The notes under the pieces were generated by a model. That model saw only the letters and a list, made by a program, of their open reading frames with translations. It searched no databases and was not told the DNA's origin. From positions 4,260,001-4,324,000 of the forward strand of contig OZ035961.1 of assembly GCA_964034945.1 (NCBI GenBank): DNA of 64,000 bases. The letters run 5' to 3'. The DNA comes from Chrysopilus asiliformis (taxonomy: Eukaryota; Arthropoda; Insecta; Diptera; Rhagionidae). A program made the position numbers and the translations under genes. Below are positions 11,144-23,923 of this stretch, in pieces; the first letter of the stretch is position 1; every line of letters begins with the position of its first letter.

Positions 11144-12516
11144 TGTATAATCGTAAAATACTCTATGTGGTAAGATTTAAGACTGAAATGGATTTCCGAT
11201 TTTACTTCACTAATTTTAGGAAATCAATACATCTTTTCAGCTTCCTGTGTATATTTCCTTCCATATATATTTCACCAGTTTCTGTTCTCAAATTGATCCT
11301 TTGGGAGGAATTACAAGAGACTTGGGGCGAGACAAATCCTCACTGCTCTACACCTTATTGAGATGTAATATAAATGATAAACACATTTCATCTATACTCC
11401 TGTGTGTTGGTTATATGAAGACACGTAGTGACAATTGTATCTATTCCTCAAATTTCAGAAAGTGGACCCAAAAAAAAAATCCCCCAGCAAAGGTAAACAC
11501 TTTCTTTGATGTTCATCAAGTGAAGTCCTTGAGGAAATAAGAAGTTTTTGTAATTTAGTTGGAAAATATTATAATTCTTCCACTGTGTGTTAAAGAACGA
11601 TAAGTTATGGTTTCTTTAGATTCTTGGTATAATTTTAAACAGATGCAAAACGTACTTGATTATTCCTTAAAATTTTGAGCTAATATTTCAAGACCATAAG
11701 AAATTAAAAAAAAAAACTAAATATACATTGAAAGACACTTTGAATAATTTCAACCGACTTATATTTGTTGTAAAGTGGCTAAAGTACAATTTATTTTTAA
11801 AGTATACTCAAGAATGATTTCGTAATAGCATTTGAAGCACATCTCAATTTATACAGTGAAATTTTTGTGAATAAGAGATCTTACTACGATGGTTAGAGTC
11901 CCACCGGACCAAGGTTTAATATCTTTACCTGTGCATACACCGCGTCTTCCACTATACCTACTTTACTGCGATTGCACTTAAAAATATTTTAAAAAGATTT
12001 TTTTTTATTTCAATTCCTTACATTTTAGCATCTTATCGTGTATACAAACGTTTGTTTCCATAAAATTTTCCATCGAAGCCTTTCATAGTTAAGTGTACTA
12101 GAAAATTAATCTTTGAGGGTAGTCGCATAATAGTGGGTGCACATTTTCCTCTAAGATTTCTGTTAAGAAGATGTAAGAAAGACCTTTACTTAAAAAAAAA
12201 TAATTACTTTTTTTTAAGGAATCCTGATAAATTGAAAAGAATTCTCTGCGAAAAATGCACAAAAGAAAGTAAAATTTTATTGTCATTAAACTCGTGCGGT
12301 AAAATTAGAAATAAATTTCTTTTGGCTAGGTTTTAAATTAAAATACACATTAAATCTCAAGTGACAAATATTCCTAAGGAATTCCATTTTAGATGACTAC
12401 AATATTTTCAGTGGGAAAATTTTACTATTATTCTATGCCAGTTAAACGATCATTAAAAATTCAAAGCGCATCTCTCTAAATCAATACATTATACACCCTG
12501 ACAACCCTTCAATAAA
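11144..12516. other. Intergenic, no gene seen
   Basis: Frames at 11056-11540 start inside the MITE and run into AT-rich sequence, without motifs. The rest is AT-rich with no recognised repeat ends. Confidence 0.4.
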
Positions 12517-12753
12517 ATGGATAGTGCCACGTTTGCTGGTTACATTTTATCACAAAATAAAATTTCCGAGGTTTTCCCGTTCGCTATTGATAGCATTCCT
12601 GGTTGGATTCGCTGCTATGCATATTGTAAACGACACTATCCCCTCTATTTTCCTGGTCTGGTCCTAAATATCCAACATCGATACTTCCACATCGATTTCG
12701 TGCCAGAGGTTAGGTTATCACAGGAATTGGAAATTTTTTTCACAGCTAGTTAA
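12517..12753 (+). CDS. Small open frame, unknown protein
   Basis: A 78-codon frame opens with AAAATGG, a good fly-type start context, and ends in TAA. Codons are varied and contrast with the AT-rich flanks. The peptide starts MDSATFAGYILSQNKISEVF, has an aromatic and His-rich centre (YAYCKRHYPLYF) and an acidic end. There is no signal peptide and no family I recognise. A possible 5' splice site GAG|GTTAGG inside the frame would make this a first exon rather than a whole gene. Coding status is uncertain; conservation in a related fly would decide it. Confidence 0.28.
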   Translation: MDSATFAGYILSQNKISEVFPFAIDSIPGWIRCYAYCKRHYPLYFPGLVLNIQHRYFHIDFVPEVRLSQELEIFFTAS

Positions 12754-13195
12754 GAGGACAATATTTATACACCTTTATGGTTCGGATAAAATATGATCTC
12801 AAAATTTTATGCATACCGGGAACAGCTATAAATTTTAAGCTCTCTTTTACTTTAGAGTATCAGATATTTTTGTTGGGTGTTACCGGAGTAAAACGATAAA
12901 AGGATATTTTTTGCTGATAGTTTTTAAAAGAGCACGTCTCTGTTCGATTTCGATGCTCACAATTTTGGTATGAGATAAATTGCTGAATTTAACACAAATA
13001 TTCTTAAGCGGAAATAAATTGCCTCGAAATAGTTTCAAAGTGTTAAGTAAAAATTAAATTAGCATGCCCCATGTGAGCACTTGAATTTTTCATTTAAGGA
13101 TGAAAACGATTCATAGAATTTTGCCTTGGGAAATGAGTTTCTCGAGAATCATTCATGCTTCGAAATCCAGTTAAAGCACTCCTACGTCCTCCCCC

Positions 13196-13452
13196 TTAAC
13201 ACGTTGGCTACCATGTGAGTCACCGGTGTACACACACTATTGTCATTACCGTCAGTTTCTCAAGTTCCATGGTTGAGTGCAGTCGCTCGTGCGGTACAAA
13301 GGGGTTTTTTTTTGTGGAGCTTGGAGTTCGTTTTTGTCTGTATTGATCTTGTGTTCACTGGTGACTCACAAAGTACAGAAATGATTTTTGCGTTTTTTCC
13401 CAGTGTATACTAGCGGAGTAAGCGTTTTTTTGGCTCGTAGCCAACGTGTTAA
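13196..13452. mobile_element. piggyBac-type MITE, TTAA-flanked
   Basis: TTAA occurs at 13196-13199 and 13449-13452. The ends share a perfect 16-bp inverted repeat (TTAACACGTTGGCTAC). A second, internal inverted pair GTGAGTCACC(G/A)GTG lies at different depths in the two arms. The TTAA duplication and CACGTTG-type ends fit piggyBac-derived MITEs. There is no transposase inside the 249-bp body. Confidence 0.85.
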
Positions 13453-13469
13453 CGCTTACAAATGGAATA

Positions 13470-13640
13470 CTTTTTTTCTATATTCACGAAAACGGTGACA
13501 GTATCGAAAAATTCATAAAGACAAAAAGAGTTCCATACATCAAAATCCAATTGGACTCCTCCTTCGCCCTCACCCACACAAATGGTTTTTTTTTGTAAAT
13601 AAAACTTTTGTCTGCCTTCATATATGTAGAGTATTTGACG
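13470..13640 (-). mobile_element. Diverged DINE-1/mini-me-like fragment
   Basis: The segment ACGAAAACGGTGAC...CATACATCAAAATCCAAT...ACAAATGG...GAGTATTTGAC lines up, in order, with 52585-52762. Both correspond in reverse complement to the left half of the element copies at 2251, 25596 and 40235 (ATTTTGATGTATG, GCACCGTTTTTGAGATATTC). It is an old partial copy. At its right end it offers an apparently empty paralogous site for the MITE inserted at 52763. Confidence 0.55.
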
Positions 13641-13652
13641 ATTGGCGCCTGG

Positions 13653-16376
13653 CAATTGCAGCTTTTCTTGTGTTTAAATAAATTTTTAATAGGATTTTAA
13701 TTTTAAAGTTTCATGACTAGCGTTTGGAAACCCCATTCCAAAGCTGCAGATGCCATTGTTGGTGTAAATTGAAAATATAAATTATTGGATGATTTTTGGA
13801 GTTTCATTATGGAACAGAATCACACAATCAAAAACAAAACAATGGAAATTGATTAAAACACTAATTTATGTGTAAAGAAATTTAGCAAATGAAATTAAGC
13901 CCAAGAAGTGTTTTTATTCATTTCGCAAAGCAGTCGGTCATTATTGAAAAACGGCCATGGCATTCGTATTGTTCTTTGCTAATGTAGAAAACGGCCAAGG
14001 TCCTGGCATTACAAATGATAAATTCTCACTCAGTTTTGTTGGTAACTACGGTTATGTTGTAGCATAATGCCTCAGTTTTAGTCCTATTTTGGAGGGATGT
14101 TGATAGGCGGTAGATACAAATTAATCATCATCAGTTAATACCCTGCTTCATAAATATTTATTTTCATGTTATGAATCCTGGCCAGGTTTATGAGCAATAA
14201 ATTCCAAAAATGATTTATTTTCTTATTTACCTGTTCAACCAGCTACCAATGCAATGCGTTCGCTCGTCCTTTCATGGATATTAGGCGAGAAAAACTCAAC
14301 TCGGTAGTCCTTATACCGTAAAAATTCTTGTCTCAGGCCATAGGGCGGTTTTTATTTTTCTCGTTTGATCGTTATAGCTTAGATCCCGGTTATGTTCTGC
14401 TACGGCGAAAGCTGTAAGAAGGCAAAAGGACATAGAGAACATGGGCATAGAACATGAAATACATGAAGGAAGCACAATGAGCCTATAATGAAGAGCTTTT
14501 TATTTCCTAACCCTCCGAAATCTCATCCAATATTTTTAACGCTTTGGACGCTGGTGACCGAATTCTTTCCGTTTACGGAGAGTTATTTACCTGTGAAAAA
14601 AAAATAGGCACCGTATCGGTTAAGGTAAAGGTTGGGAACTAAAAGCGATCCTGCATGAGCTTAGAATGGCTCAGAGGTTGCAGATAAGTCCATAAAATGG
14701 TCGTTCGTTATGCTTGGTTCTGTTGTATATATCTTTTATTTTATTTTTTCACAAGGAATGTGAAAGAAGAATGTCAATGGGGGTAACGTAGTTGAACTGC
14801 GGTACCAAACCAAACATTACCAAATCTAAATTTATGGATGCTCGTTGCGGAAATGTACTCAACGAAGTGACGATAATTTCCACTTTGGTTTTTTCAGTCC
14901 CCTAAAAATTACCGGAACATGATAGATTTTCACCCGGATGAACGATATTAAAAACAAATCCAGTGTAAAATGACAACCTGTTCCCTTTTATACATTTTTT
15001 ACGAGATTTTCGCTATACATTTTTTACGGATCTAGAATAGGTTTAGAAAGGATTAAGCAAATTTAATGGTACTACAATGTAACGAACTCTTTGCTTAAGG
15101 GCCGCTCTCATTGCCATTCCCTTGTCATTTCACTGAATAAATTGCTCAGCTAAATAAGATTTCATCTGGACAATGTTGGTATTTAAGTGATATATAAATG
15201 TGGTTATATGATTGTTTCTGGTATGTTTTTGTCAATGGAATAAGTACCCGTTCTCATATCCATACTCGTACTCGTATTTTCAGGACTCAACAACACATAA
15301 TGTGTACGAATGGGAATATATTATTGGTATAGCTTTGACTATCTGACAATCTGTTTTCCTAAGTTAATTACAATCAACTTCTATATTTGAGCTGACAAGA
15401 AGCTAATTCACAAAATTCTCATTGTTAGGGTGGTCGTTGGGGTGGCGTACGACCGACGTACGTATGTGGTGTGCTCGTACACACATGTCGATCCTAACTC
15501 TCTGCAGACGAAATGGTAATTTGCCAATTTAAATTCGGTCCAAATTTGCAACTTACCATTCAGACTCCACTTTAGAGATCTGTATTTACGTGCATTTTAT
15601 GTGATAGCACTTCAAAGGAATTCCACTTTAAAAATATATTCAAGTCGACAACGACATATCACCAAACATGAACTGACAAATTTATATGGAATAGTCTCAA
15701 TAAGGCAAAAAAAACGGTTTGATTCGCAAATGTAAATTGAATTTCCTGAATTCATCATCGTTTCATTGAGATATTTTATGATTGTAATTTATCCGGAATA
15801 TGGATATTTGCTCAAATTAATTACAGCACCGAGTATCAGCATTTTCCATCATTTTTTTGAATATATTTTATGTTTTGTTTTAATATGTTTGTATTTTTTC
15901 AACAGTTAAGACCCTTTGAATTGTTATAATTCATTCTTTTGTCCACAAATTCATTCAAAAGCTAAAATAGACCAAATTTGGGGAGTATTCTGACCATACT
16001 TATTTTGAATCAATGCGGAACACTGTGAGAGTGTGGGGGAGGGGATGGTTGAACACTACTTAATTTTGGAAAATTGGAGCTCAATTTTGGAAAATTCTAA
16101 TTCTGATCCAATCGGATTATTAATTGGTTTTGGATGGGTGGAATAGATATGTCAAATCATATTCTACACCTTTTTTTATCGTTTTTAAAAAAAAATCTGT
16201 GATCAATTTTCAAATTTTCAATTAGCTCTTATGTTTTTAAACTATTTTCTTTAATTTCACTATAAGCAGCAATTTTGTTATCGTATGAGATTAAATTCTA
16301 AAAGATAGATGGTTAAACATATTATATTTTGTTGATATTTCCACACACAAAAAAATTATCATAATAAATGTATCAA
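13653..16376. other. Intergenic, no gene seen
   Basis: About 2.7 kb of AT-rich sequence. I see no frame with codon structure, no terminal repeats and no tandem array. A GC-richer patch at 15427-15485 with CGTACGACCGACGTACGTAT is a near-palindrome. Confidence 0.4.
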
Positions 16377-16565
16377 ACACACGAAGAGAAAAAAATAGTG
16401 AATCCGGTCTATTACTAAAATCGTTAATTTCAATTACAAAAATAGTCAATTTAACCATAAAATAGTAAATTTTACAATTTTTGTAATTGATATTGTCTAT
16501 TTTGGTAATGGTCAGATTCTCAATTATACAATAATTAGATTTACTATTTTTTTTCTTTGTGTGTA
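16377..16565. mobile_element. Short MITE-like element (189 bp)
   Basis: The ends are imperfect inverted repeats: ACACACGAAGAGAAAAAAAT on the left against ACACACAAAGAAAAAAAATA on the right read in reverse complement. Inside, CAATTACAAAAA and TTTTTGTAATTG form a further perfect 12-bp inverted pair. No clear target duplication was found, and only one copy is seen in the window. Confidence 0.6.
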
Positions 16566-16671
16566 TTTTCGGACCCTATGTCTCTGGTTTGAGAACTAGT
16601 CGACTTTCGTCAGAGCCTGCTTTGCTAGCTTCTGAACCGTATAGAAAATGAAATTTCGTCAAAAATACTTA

Positions 16672-17135
16672 CCCGGCCTTTACACGCGAATATAAAGTCT
16701 GTCAGTAGCACAGACTCCAAATGTCACATTATTGACAACGAATTAGAAGACATTTAGCGAACTGGCAGCCAGTTCATTTTCAAAATGACTTCGTTTGTAA
16801 CACAGCTACAGTCCCCCGTATTTCAGAGGCATGAATTTTGCTCGTATGCTTCATTATTTTAATTATCTGGTTCCTAGTTAGTCTTCTTTCGCCAGTCTGA
16901 GAGTTCTAAAAGTAAAAAAAAAAGAATTAAAAACAGTGAATTCATAATAATTTAATAGATTTACCTCAAATTCTTCATTTTCCGCCATCTTAGAAAGCTG
17001 AAATGTCAAATTACTGGCATGTCTGTACTGACTACAAAAATGTCCCGTCAGTACAGACGTGTCAGTGCCAGTAAGCATTTACACGAGACTGCGTCAGTGA
17101 CTGTGTCAGCTCTACAGACGCGTGTAAAGGCTGTG
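16672..17135 (-). mobile_element. PIF/Harbinger-like element with coding remnant
   Basis: TTA flanks both sides (16669-16671 and 17136-17138). The ends are CCCGGCCTTTACACGCG and, inverted, CACAGCCTTTACACGCG (two mismatches in 17). A 3-bp TTA duplication fits PIF/Harbinger elements. A perfect inner 10-bp hairpin CTGTACTGAC/GTCAGTACAG lies at 17018-17051. The 464-bp body carries a short two-exon open frame on the minus strand (own entry). No DDE nuclease is present, so it is an internally deleted, non-autonomous copy. Confidence 0.6.
16780..16988 (-). pseudogene. Two-exon remnant ORF inside TTA-flanked element
   Basis: An ATG at 16988 starts eight codons (MAENEEFE) that end at a GTAAAT donor. 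A 59-base intron follows with a long pyrimidine run ending TTTTAG, and exon 2 from 16905 stays open to a TGA at 16780-16782. The spliced frame would give 49 residues, with a charged start and a basic middle (GERRLTRNQIIKIMK). Intron length and signals are typical for insects. I read it as the leftover 5' end of a transposon gene whose remainder was deleted. The protein family is not recognisable. Unspliced, the frame is a 66-codon run starting at 17078. Confidence 0.4.
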
Positions 17136-17138
17136 TTA

Positions 17139-18242
17139 GATGCTCTGCAGCTCAGTAAACCCAAGAAACCGAAAACTTTTTTTAGGAGACCAATTTTATT
17201 TTTATTGTTTTTATTTATATTTTAAAACAAACCAATCCATTATTATCTTCAAATTGAAAATAATTCCATGCACCAAATCCAATTAATTATTTGAATCCAA
17301 TTAACATAAGTATTTCATTCCAATAAAACTTTATTTCCATATAATCTAAACTAATTTCATAATAAGCAATTATTGTGTAGGTATATAATAAATATGTTTC
17401 CTTTTTTATGTTTTTCACCATAATAAAGTATGGTTTAAGAATGAAATAAAATTATAAACTGTAATTTTCTGTATTTTTCTTATTAATGAAAAAAAAATCC
17501 CACATCACAATAGCTGAGAATGCAACAAAACAACAAAGTTCTCGTAAATAATAATCAGCTTGCAATGAAACTTCATTCGCATTAAAAAGCTTTTAGTGAA
17601 GTGCTTCCCTACTTGAGTGTTGGAAAATGAAACGAAGAACAAGTTTTTCCTACTCCTTTTTCCCCCAATTCATAATGTTGCAACTAATATAGTTATGTGT
17701 ATATATAGATATATGATTGGCATTTCTGCTCCTTTGGCTTTCTGTGTCTTTTTTTTCATAGCTCCATTATTCGCCTACACTGGAAGTTTTCCCTTTAGTT
17801 ACTCATTTTTCTTATCTTGCAATTCATATCTAAATGTAAGGGAAAATTGTGTGTATAACAACACAACATACCCCATCAATTGGCCAATGTTCTTAAGCCC
17901 ATGGAAAACGTAAAAATAAGGATTAAAAAAAATACAGCCGCCCAGATGATGTTCAACAGGATTTTTCCACTTCATTAAATGGTTTTATTTTTTCCGTTAA
18001 TTCCAGTAAATGAAATTATCAACCCCATTCCATAACCCTATCAAACTTTTTTTTTCTGTTGAATTTATTTTAATTCCCACAGAGTTTAAATTGTAAAATT
18101 GTCTCAGACATACATTAACGCAACACTTCTAACTTTTCCGAGTCTATTTATAATTTTTTCTCCGAGTTTAATCGTAATGATATACGGAAATAGTCTTTTA
18201 ATTGTTTTACAAGTTGATCTGATTCAATTTACTTCAATGTTT
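17139..18242. other. Intergenic, no gene seen
   Basis: Very AT-rich. The 98-codon frame at 17617-17913 is hydrophobic and rich in Phe, as T-rich sequence predicts; it has no supporting context. Confidence 0.4.
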
Positions 18243-19320
18243 TTTTTTATTTATTTACCCCTGACGGAACAGGAGAGGGTATATCCGTTTGGGGTGAGAG
18301 TTTGTGTGTTTGTTTGTCCTTCCCTCATAACTTTTGATTCACTCAACCGATTTTGGTCCTGTTTGTGACATTCGACTAGATAATTTTGGGAAGAAAGTTT
18401 TAGAGCATAAAAATTCACCGACCCCCTCTTCGTTTAAACCCCCTCTTCTTGTATCTTTTAATCCATTGAACCGATTTCGATCACGTTTTCGTCATTCGGT
18501 TGGAAGGAATATTTCAGTGTACAAGATTCCCTCCTTCCCACCTTCCCTCCTTCCATCCTTCCCTCCTTCCATCCTTCCCTCCTTCCCTCCTTCCCTCCTT
18601 CCCTCCTTCCCTCCTTCCCTCCTTCCCTCCTTCCCTCCTTCCCTCCTTCCCTCCTTCCCTCCTTCCCTCCTTCCCTCCTTCCCTCCTTCCCTCCTTCCCT
18701 CCTTCCCTCCTTCCCTCCTTCCCTCCTTCCCTCCTTCCCTGCTTTCCTCCTTCCCTCCTTCCCACCTTCCCACCTTCCCTCCTTCCCTCCTTCCCTCCTT
18801 CCCTCCTTCCCTCCTTCCCTCCTTCCCTCCTTCCATCCTTCCCTCCTTCCCTCCTTCCCTCCTTCCCTCCTTCCCTCCTTCCCTGCTTCCATCCTTCCCT
18901 CCTTCCCTCCTTCCCTCCTTCCCTCCTTCCCTCCTTCCCTCCTTCCCTCCCTCCCTCCTTCCCACCTTCCCTCCTTCCCTCCTTCCCTCCTTCCCTCCTT
19001 CCCTCCTTCCCTCCTTCCCTCCTTCCCTCCTTCCCTCCTTCCCTCCTTCCCTCCTTCCCTCCTTCCCTCCTTCCCTCCTTCCCTCCTTCCCTCCTTCCCT
19101 CCTTCCCTCCTTCCCTCCTTCCCTCCTTCCCTCCTTCCCTCCTTCCTTCCTTCCCTTCTTCCCTCCGTCCCTCTATGAAATAATGATCATTGGACCCAAT
19201 TTAAACCTGGTGTGCATCTTGCCAGCCTTGCTACACAAATCCATCGACAAAAAAGCTTTCCCGACACACGCCAATTTTAAATTTACTCAAATGATTATAT
19301 TATATGATCCTTTTTAAAGG
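18243..19320 (+). mobile_element. Repeat element carrying a giant CCCTCCTT array
   Basis: The left flank of the array (CCCCTGACGGAACAGGAGAG, then ACTCAACCGATTTTGGTCCT and a second TTGAACCGATTTCGATCACG) reads like the body of an insect non-autonomous element with a microsatellite core. The right flank at 19225-19300 (CCTTGCTAC, then ATAAATTTGAA-like in reverse complement) shares a short stretch with 5020-5065. Termini were not resolved. Confidence 0.4.
18527..19172. repeat. CCCTCCTT octanucleotide array, about 640 bp
   Basis: About 80 units of CCCTCCTT run with few substitutions (CATCC, CACC and CTGC variants) and one small phase change near 18950. One strand is pure pyrimidine over almost the whole length. 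All long open frames here (Phe-Pro-Pro-Ser on one strand, Gly-Lys-Glu-Gly-Arg on the other) are products of the array. Confidence 0.97.
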
Positions 19321-22300
19321 GTTTTTATTTTATTTCGGTGTTTTTCGATTTTTTAAAGGTTTTCTTTAAAAAAAAACCCTAGAATATAAACATTTTTAAA
19401 ACTTATTTCAGAAGAAAAACTGGGAGGAAATTATAATTAGAGTATTTTTCTTTTTGATGAGCTGAATAGGGTGGAACATTCTATAAATATCGAATCAATA
19501 CTATTCTGTTTATTGCTAAATTATCAATTCCACCCTGAAGCACCAAATATGTAGGTAATTTGTTTTCTATTATTCTGCTGTAGCTACACATTCTAATGCG
19601 TTGTTATATTTTGAGTCGGATCATGTTTGCAATTAGATATAAACGATTCGGGAGAAATAATTTTTTTCGGAAGTAATTATAGTTAGGTACTCAATTAAAT
19701 GTGTACTATAGACATAAACATAATTAGGACTAATTGAAGAATTATGTAGGATTAAATGATATTAATTTAATAACCCAATAACTGTGAATTAAATAGATTA
19801 TGTAACATAAATTTAAATTTAAAAAAAAATCCAGCAAAATGCAGATTCTCAGATAGGGCATTTTCCTCGGACACCGTACTCTTTTTAAAATCGTCCGGGG
19901 AGAGTTTTTGATTATGTCCGAAGTTTTTAAACATGTATTTCGGTTAGATCTTTAAACTACCATGAGAAAACTACTTAAAATACTTACGAAATACCTGCGA
20001 ATACCAAAAAAATTTAATTCCTATTCTTGATCTCTGGTAATTTGGAAATCCCAATAACCATTGATGTTCCTTGAGTTACCATCCAGCATTGATGGTTATT
20101 GAAACAATGCGCTATTCTTTTTATGACAACTTCGTATCGTGTGTCGTGCAACACGTTTAGAACCATCCGCCAGATCAATTTCTGTTCTCATTTCCTTTCT
20201 ATTTTATGTTCTGCAACAGAAAATTAAAAACAAATTAAGTCTATGATTCGGCACGTCCATCAATTGTACGTGATCTCGGCACATGATGGGAATCAGCATG
20301 ATTCACGTCCAGGGATCGAACGGAAAAAAGTATTGGCTCTTCCAAAAAAAAAAAATTGGATGGGGTACAACGAAAAAAAAGGATATTGATGGGTATAGCA
20401 AAAAGCACTAGAAAAAATCCATAAGTATAAAGAAAAAAAAGTGCCAAAAAGAAAAACGAAGTTTGGAAAGTTTTCGAAGGGTATTAAACGAGAATCTCGA
20501 AAACTTTTCTCCTTGTTTATTCACAAGTGAAGGGCCAGCAGGGCAGCAGCAACTCCCCAAACACTTATCATACACAGAAAAAAAAACAGGGTCCTTGTTA
20601 CTTGTTATACATATCCATTATAAGTGTTTGTATTGGAATTACAAAAAATAAATTAAGGGCTGGCCGTTTGAACGGACACCTTAGACTCTGGTTTACGTGC
20701 GTATTCAGTTTTCGAAGGGACTCTTCACAGTTGAACATTCGTTTTTCACTATCCAGAAAATTCCTTTTTTTTAACTGAGGAAAACTTTCGTTTAACTTCA
20801 CCTTGTGGAGAAATTCAAAGAAGAAAAACAATCTTACAGAACTCTTGGCAAAGATGCCTAATAGAGGGCGGTCAGTAATTGTTGTTATTTTCTTTCGTCT
20901 GTGTTGAGTACAACTTTTTCTTGCTTGAGAAGTCACTTCCATATCCTGAGAGAATTTGATACTGAAATTGAGTCCGTTCAACATTACTATTTCATTTTAC
21001 CTGCTTCTTTATTTATTTATATATTTATTTATTTTCTCTGTGAATAGAAATATAGTCTTATGTGTTTATAGCATACGATTATAATATAACGATCTGAAAA
21101 TTAATAGAAAAACTTTATAAACTTTTGTCTGTGAAGTCTCATTCAAACGAAACAAACTTGTTAAATCCAACAAACTTGAAATATTGAAATAGCTTCTGCT
21201 GTTAAATAATTATTTACTATAGTTTTTGATAAGTGAGATTAGATCCCTGGCATATTATGGCCATGATTGCAAAACGGTCTTCTTGGAAATATTCATCAAT
21301 TTCTGTGCAACATCAAGAAGAAGATTTATATAATAATTGTATGCACTTAGAAAAACCGGCATTTTCAGGCGTTATATAAAACCGGAAAAATCTTTTTTCC
21401 AACGCCTAAAAGTAGGCTACGGAAAACAAAAATCAATAGAATATTGAAATTAAAACAGCATTTCTGATTAGTTGAATGTTAAATGGCTGGAATGTTACCG
21501 AGTATAGAGCATAATAACGCCAGATTCTTGTTTGTGCATTGAAATTTTGCGATTTTGTAACTAAATTTTGCTTTATTGTTATTAACTTTTTTTTGCGTCA
21601 CTATTAAAAAGAACATATATATTTTTTTCATTTTTTTTTAAAAAGTTTGTGTTTAAAATATATAACCATTTTTAAATTATAAGAAATCTCCTTGAACAAC
21701 TACTTTAGAAACATTTTCGAAATTTAGAATGTTTACAATTCCCTGGAAATTCTTGACTTGGAAACCGAAATTGCCTGCAATTTACAAGTTTCTAATTCGA
21801 CTGGGTGATTTTCACATCAAATTGCACCGAGTAATTCATCTGTAAACAAGATGAGAGACCAGATAAATCCATTCAAAAGCGTAAAATCAACTAAAATCCT
21901 TTCATGCGATGCATTGCCCGATTCTGGCACCACTTGATCTTTCGACTTTGACAAATTAGTGCAAATTTCGTATATTGCCGTTAGCCCGTGAAATTCAAGA
22001 GAGATAAATGTCCAAAAAAGCATCATGTTTTTCGGTTTCACTGGACTTTTGATCAATTGACAATGGGGGTTTTTTTTGTGACTTTTTATTTACATTTATT
22101 GATAAAATTTAACGGATCAAAAAAATCATTTTGAAATGTCCTGTTTTGGTTAAGCACAAATTTCTGACCATTTTTGAATGAATTCTGTTAAGCATTTGTT
22201 TAAAAAATGAAATTGAATCAAAATTCAAGATGCAATTTTGTCGACGTGAGTAATTAACTTACTTCGTGAGTAAAATATTGGCATTTGCTCGCCATATGTC

Positions 22301-23923
22301 ATGATAACGGGATATTTACGAGGATATCGCGGAGAATTCCGCATCTCTGAGAAATCTCTGTCACACTAGCACCAATCCACCTCATCCCCACTGCATACCA
22401 TCCAAAATCCAGCCATTTTTTTTGCGAACTGTAAACCATTTTAGCGTCTAACATTACCATTAAGCTAGTGTTTTCACAAATAATTTACACATATGTGATT
22501 TTCAAAGAATCCAATTGTGTGAAATGATCTCTAGACATCTTTTTCCACACTGAGGAGTCTGGTGAATACATACATAATCCAAATGTATGTATAAGATGTG
22601 AACTTAAATCCAAACATACGAGCATAGAAAAATCGCTATATAAGAAAACTTTCGTAACTGATATATCTTAATAGCCAGACAACAATGATAAAAGCGTCCG
22701 TCGAGCGGATAAGTCAAGAATAATATAAACGTATTATACTTAACAAATATACACCCGCCACATCATACCTTAAAGAAAAAAAAAAGGATTCTCCTAAACA
22801 TAAAGACGGATGTAATGCACTTGAAGATATTGCGCATCATTAACTTCACAACACGAACCATAAACAATATAAAAAGGTGAAAATTTCTTAACGGCATTTT
22901 TGTTAAAAAGTTATTAAAAAGATAACTCAATTTGATAGCTTAGCTCACTCTTCTTTGTCAGATTGCGTTCGCAATTTTTATCAATTCTTCCTGTTTATTA
23001 GATGCCCACGGTACAAAATCAGAAGCCAATAAAATATTAATGTTAGTCAAGTTATAAGGAGAAACATTCAAACTCCCCTTCACTTCACGCCCCGTTATTT
23101 AATAAATTTTCTCGTGCCTTTCATCTGCTCTGTGGAAATCTTCGTCATCATTGTAGCATCATTACAACAGTATCAACGATGTAACTGATTAAAGGAGAAA
23201 TCCTTTATTCCCGGTTTAAAGATTATATCGGTGAATACCAGGAATCTAGATTCACCGATTGAAGATGGGAAAATTCCGTCTGTGATGCCTGAACCAAATG
23301 CCTGCAGTTATCAAGTCCTTAAGGATGCCAGCTGGAGACATAAACAGCGGCACTCAGCGATGAAATTGAAAAGTGAAAAGATGAGCTTTTCTTTGCCACC
23401 CACATCCATTCGCCCAGAAATCTGTACGAACGCGTCGTCACCTACGAAACCAGCAGACAAACAGACAGTCAAACAGACCAACCACGATTTCAAAAAAAAA
23501 AAACTGAGAACGGGTCGAGATGGTGTTCCTTCACATTATGAGCTCCTTATATACAGGATACGTTATGCTATAATAACGGCAATACCACTCTCTGTACTAG
23601 CGCAGCTGTAAAAAGGACCAGAGCTAAAATATGGGGAGCACTTATTATCACGGAATCACGTCACGAAAGATTTCTTTTATGCTCCTGAGAAGCAAATTTA
23701 TTGGCCATAAAAATTCTTTGTAAATCCTTTAGTATGAAATTATTTTATCTTCGTATTCTCAGGACGTATAAAACACCCGAAAATGTGAGTCTCTTAACGA
23801 TTTTAAGATTTAAAAGTTGAAATAAAAAAATTTATAAAAATAAATTATAACTTTAAAGTTAGAAATCAATGCAGAAAGTAATTGACAAAAGGGTAAATTC
23901 ATAAATCACATGATAATAATGTT
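19321..23923. other. Intergenic, no convincing gene
   Basis: This is the largest empty stretch, 4.6 kb. Frames that were looked at: 20598-20984 (minus), 21817-22056 (minus, 79 codons, ending FTDELLGAI) and 23231-23611 (plus, 126 codons, hydrophilic, with an ATTTC-AAAAAA stretch). None shows a signal peptide, domain motif or clear splice context. A TTTATTTATTTATATATTTA run lies near 21010-21035. Confidence 0.35.

Noticed and set aside
18334..19317. 327-codon frame and opposite-strand Gly/Lys/Glu/Arg frames
   Set aside because: They are translations of the CCCTCCTT array; every frame is open because the octamer lacks stop codons.
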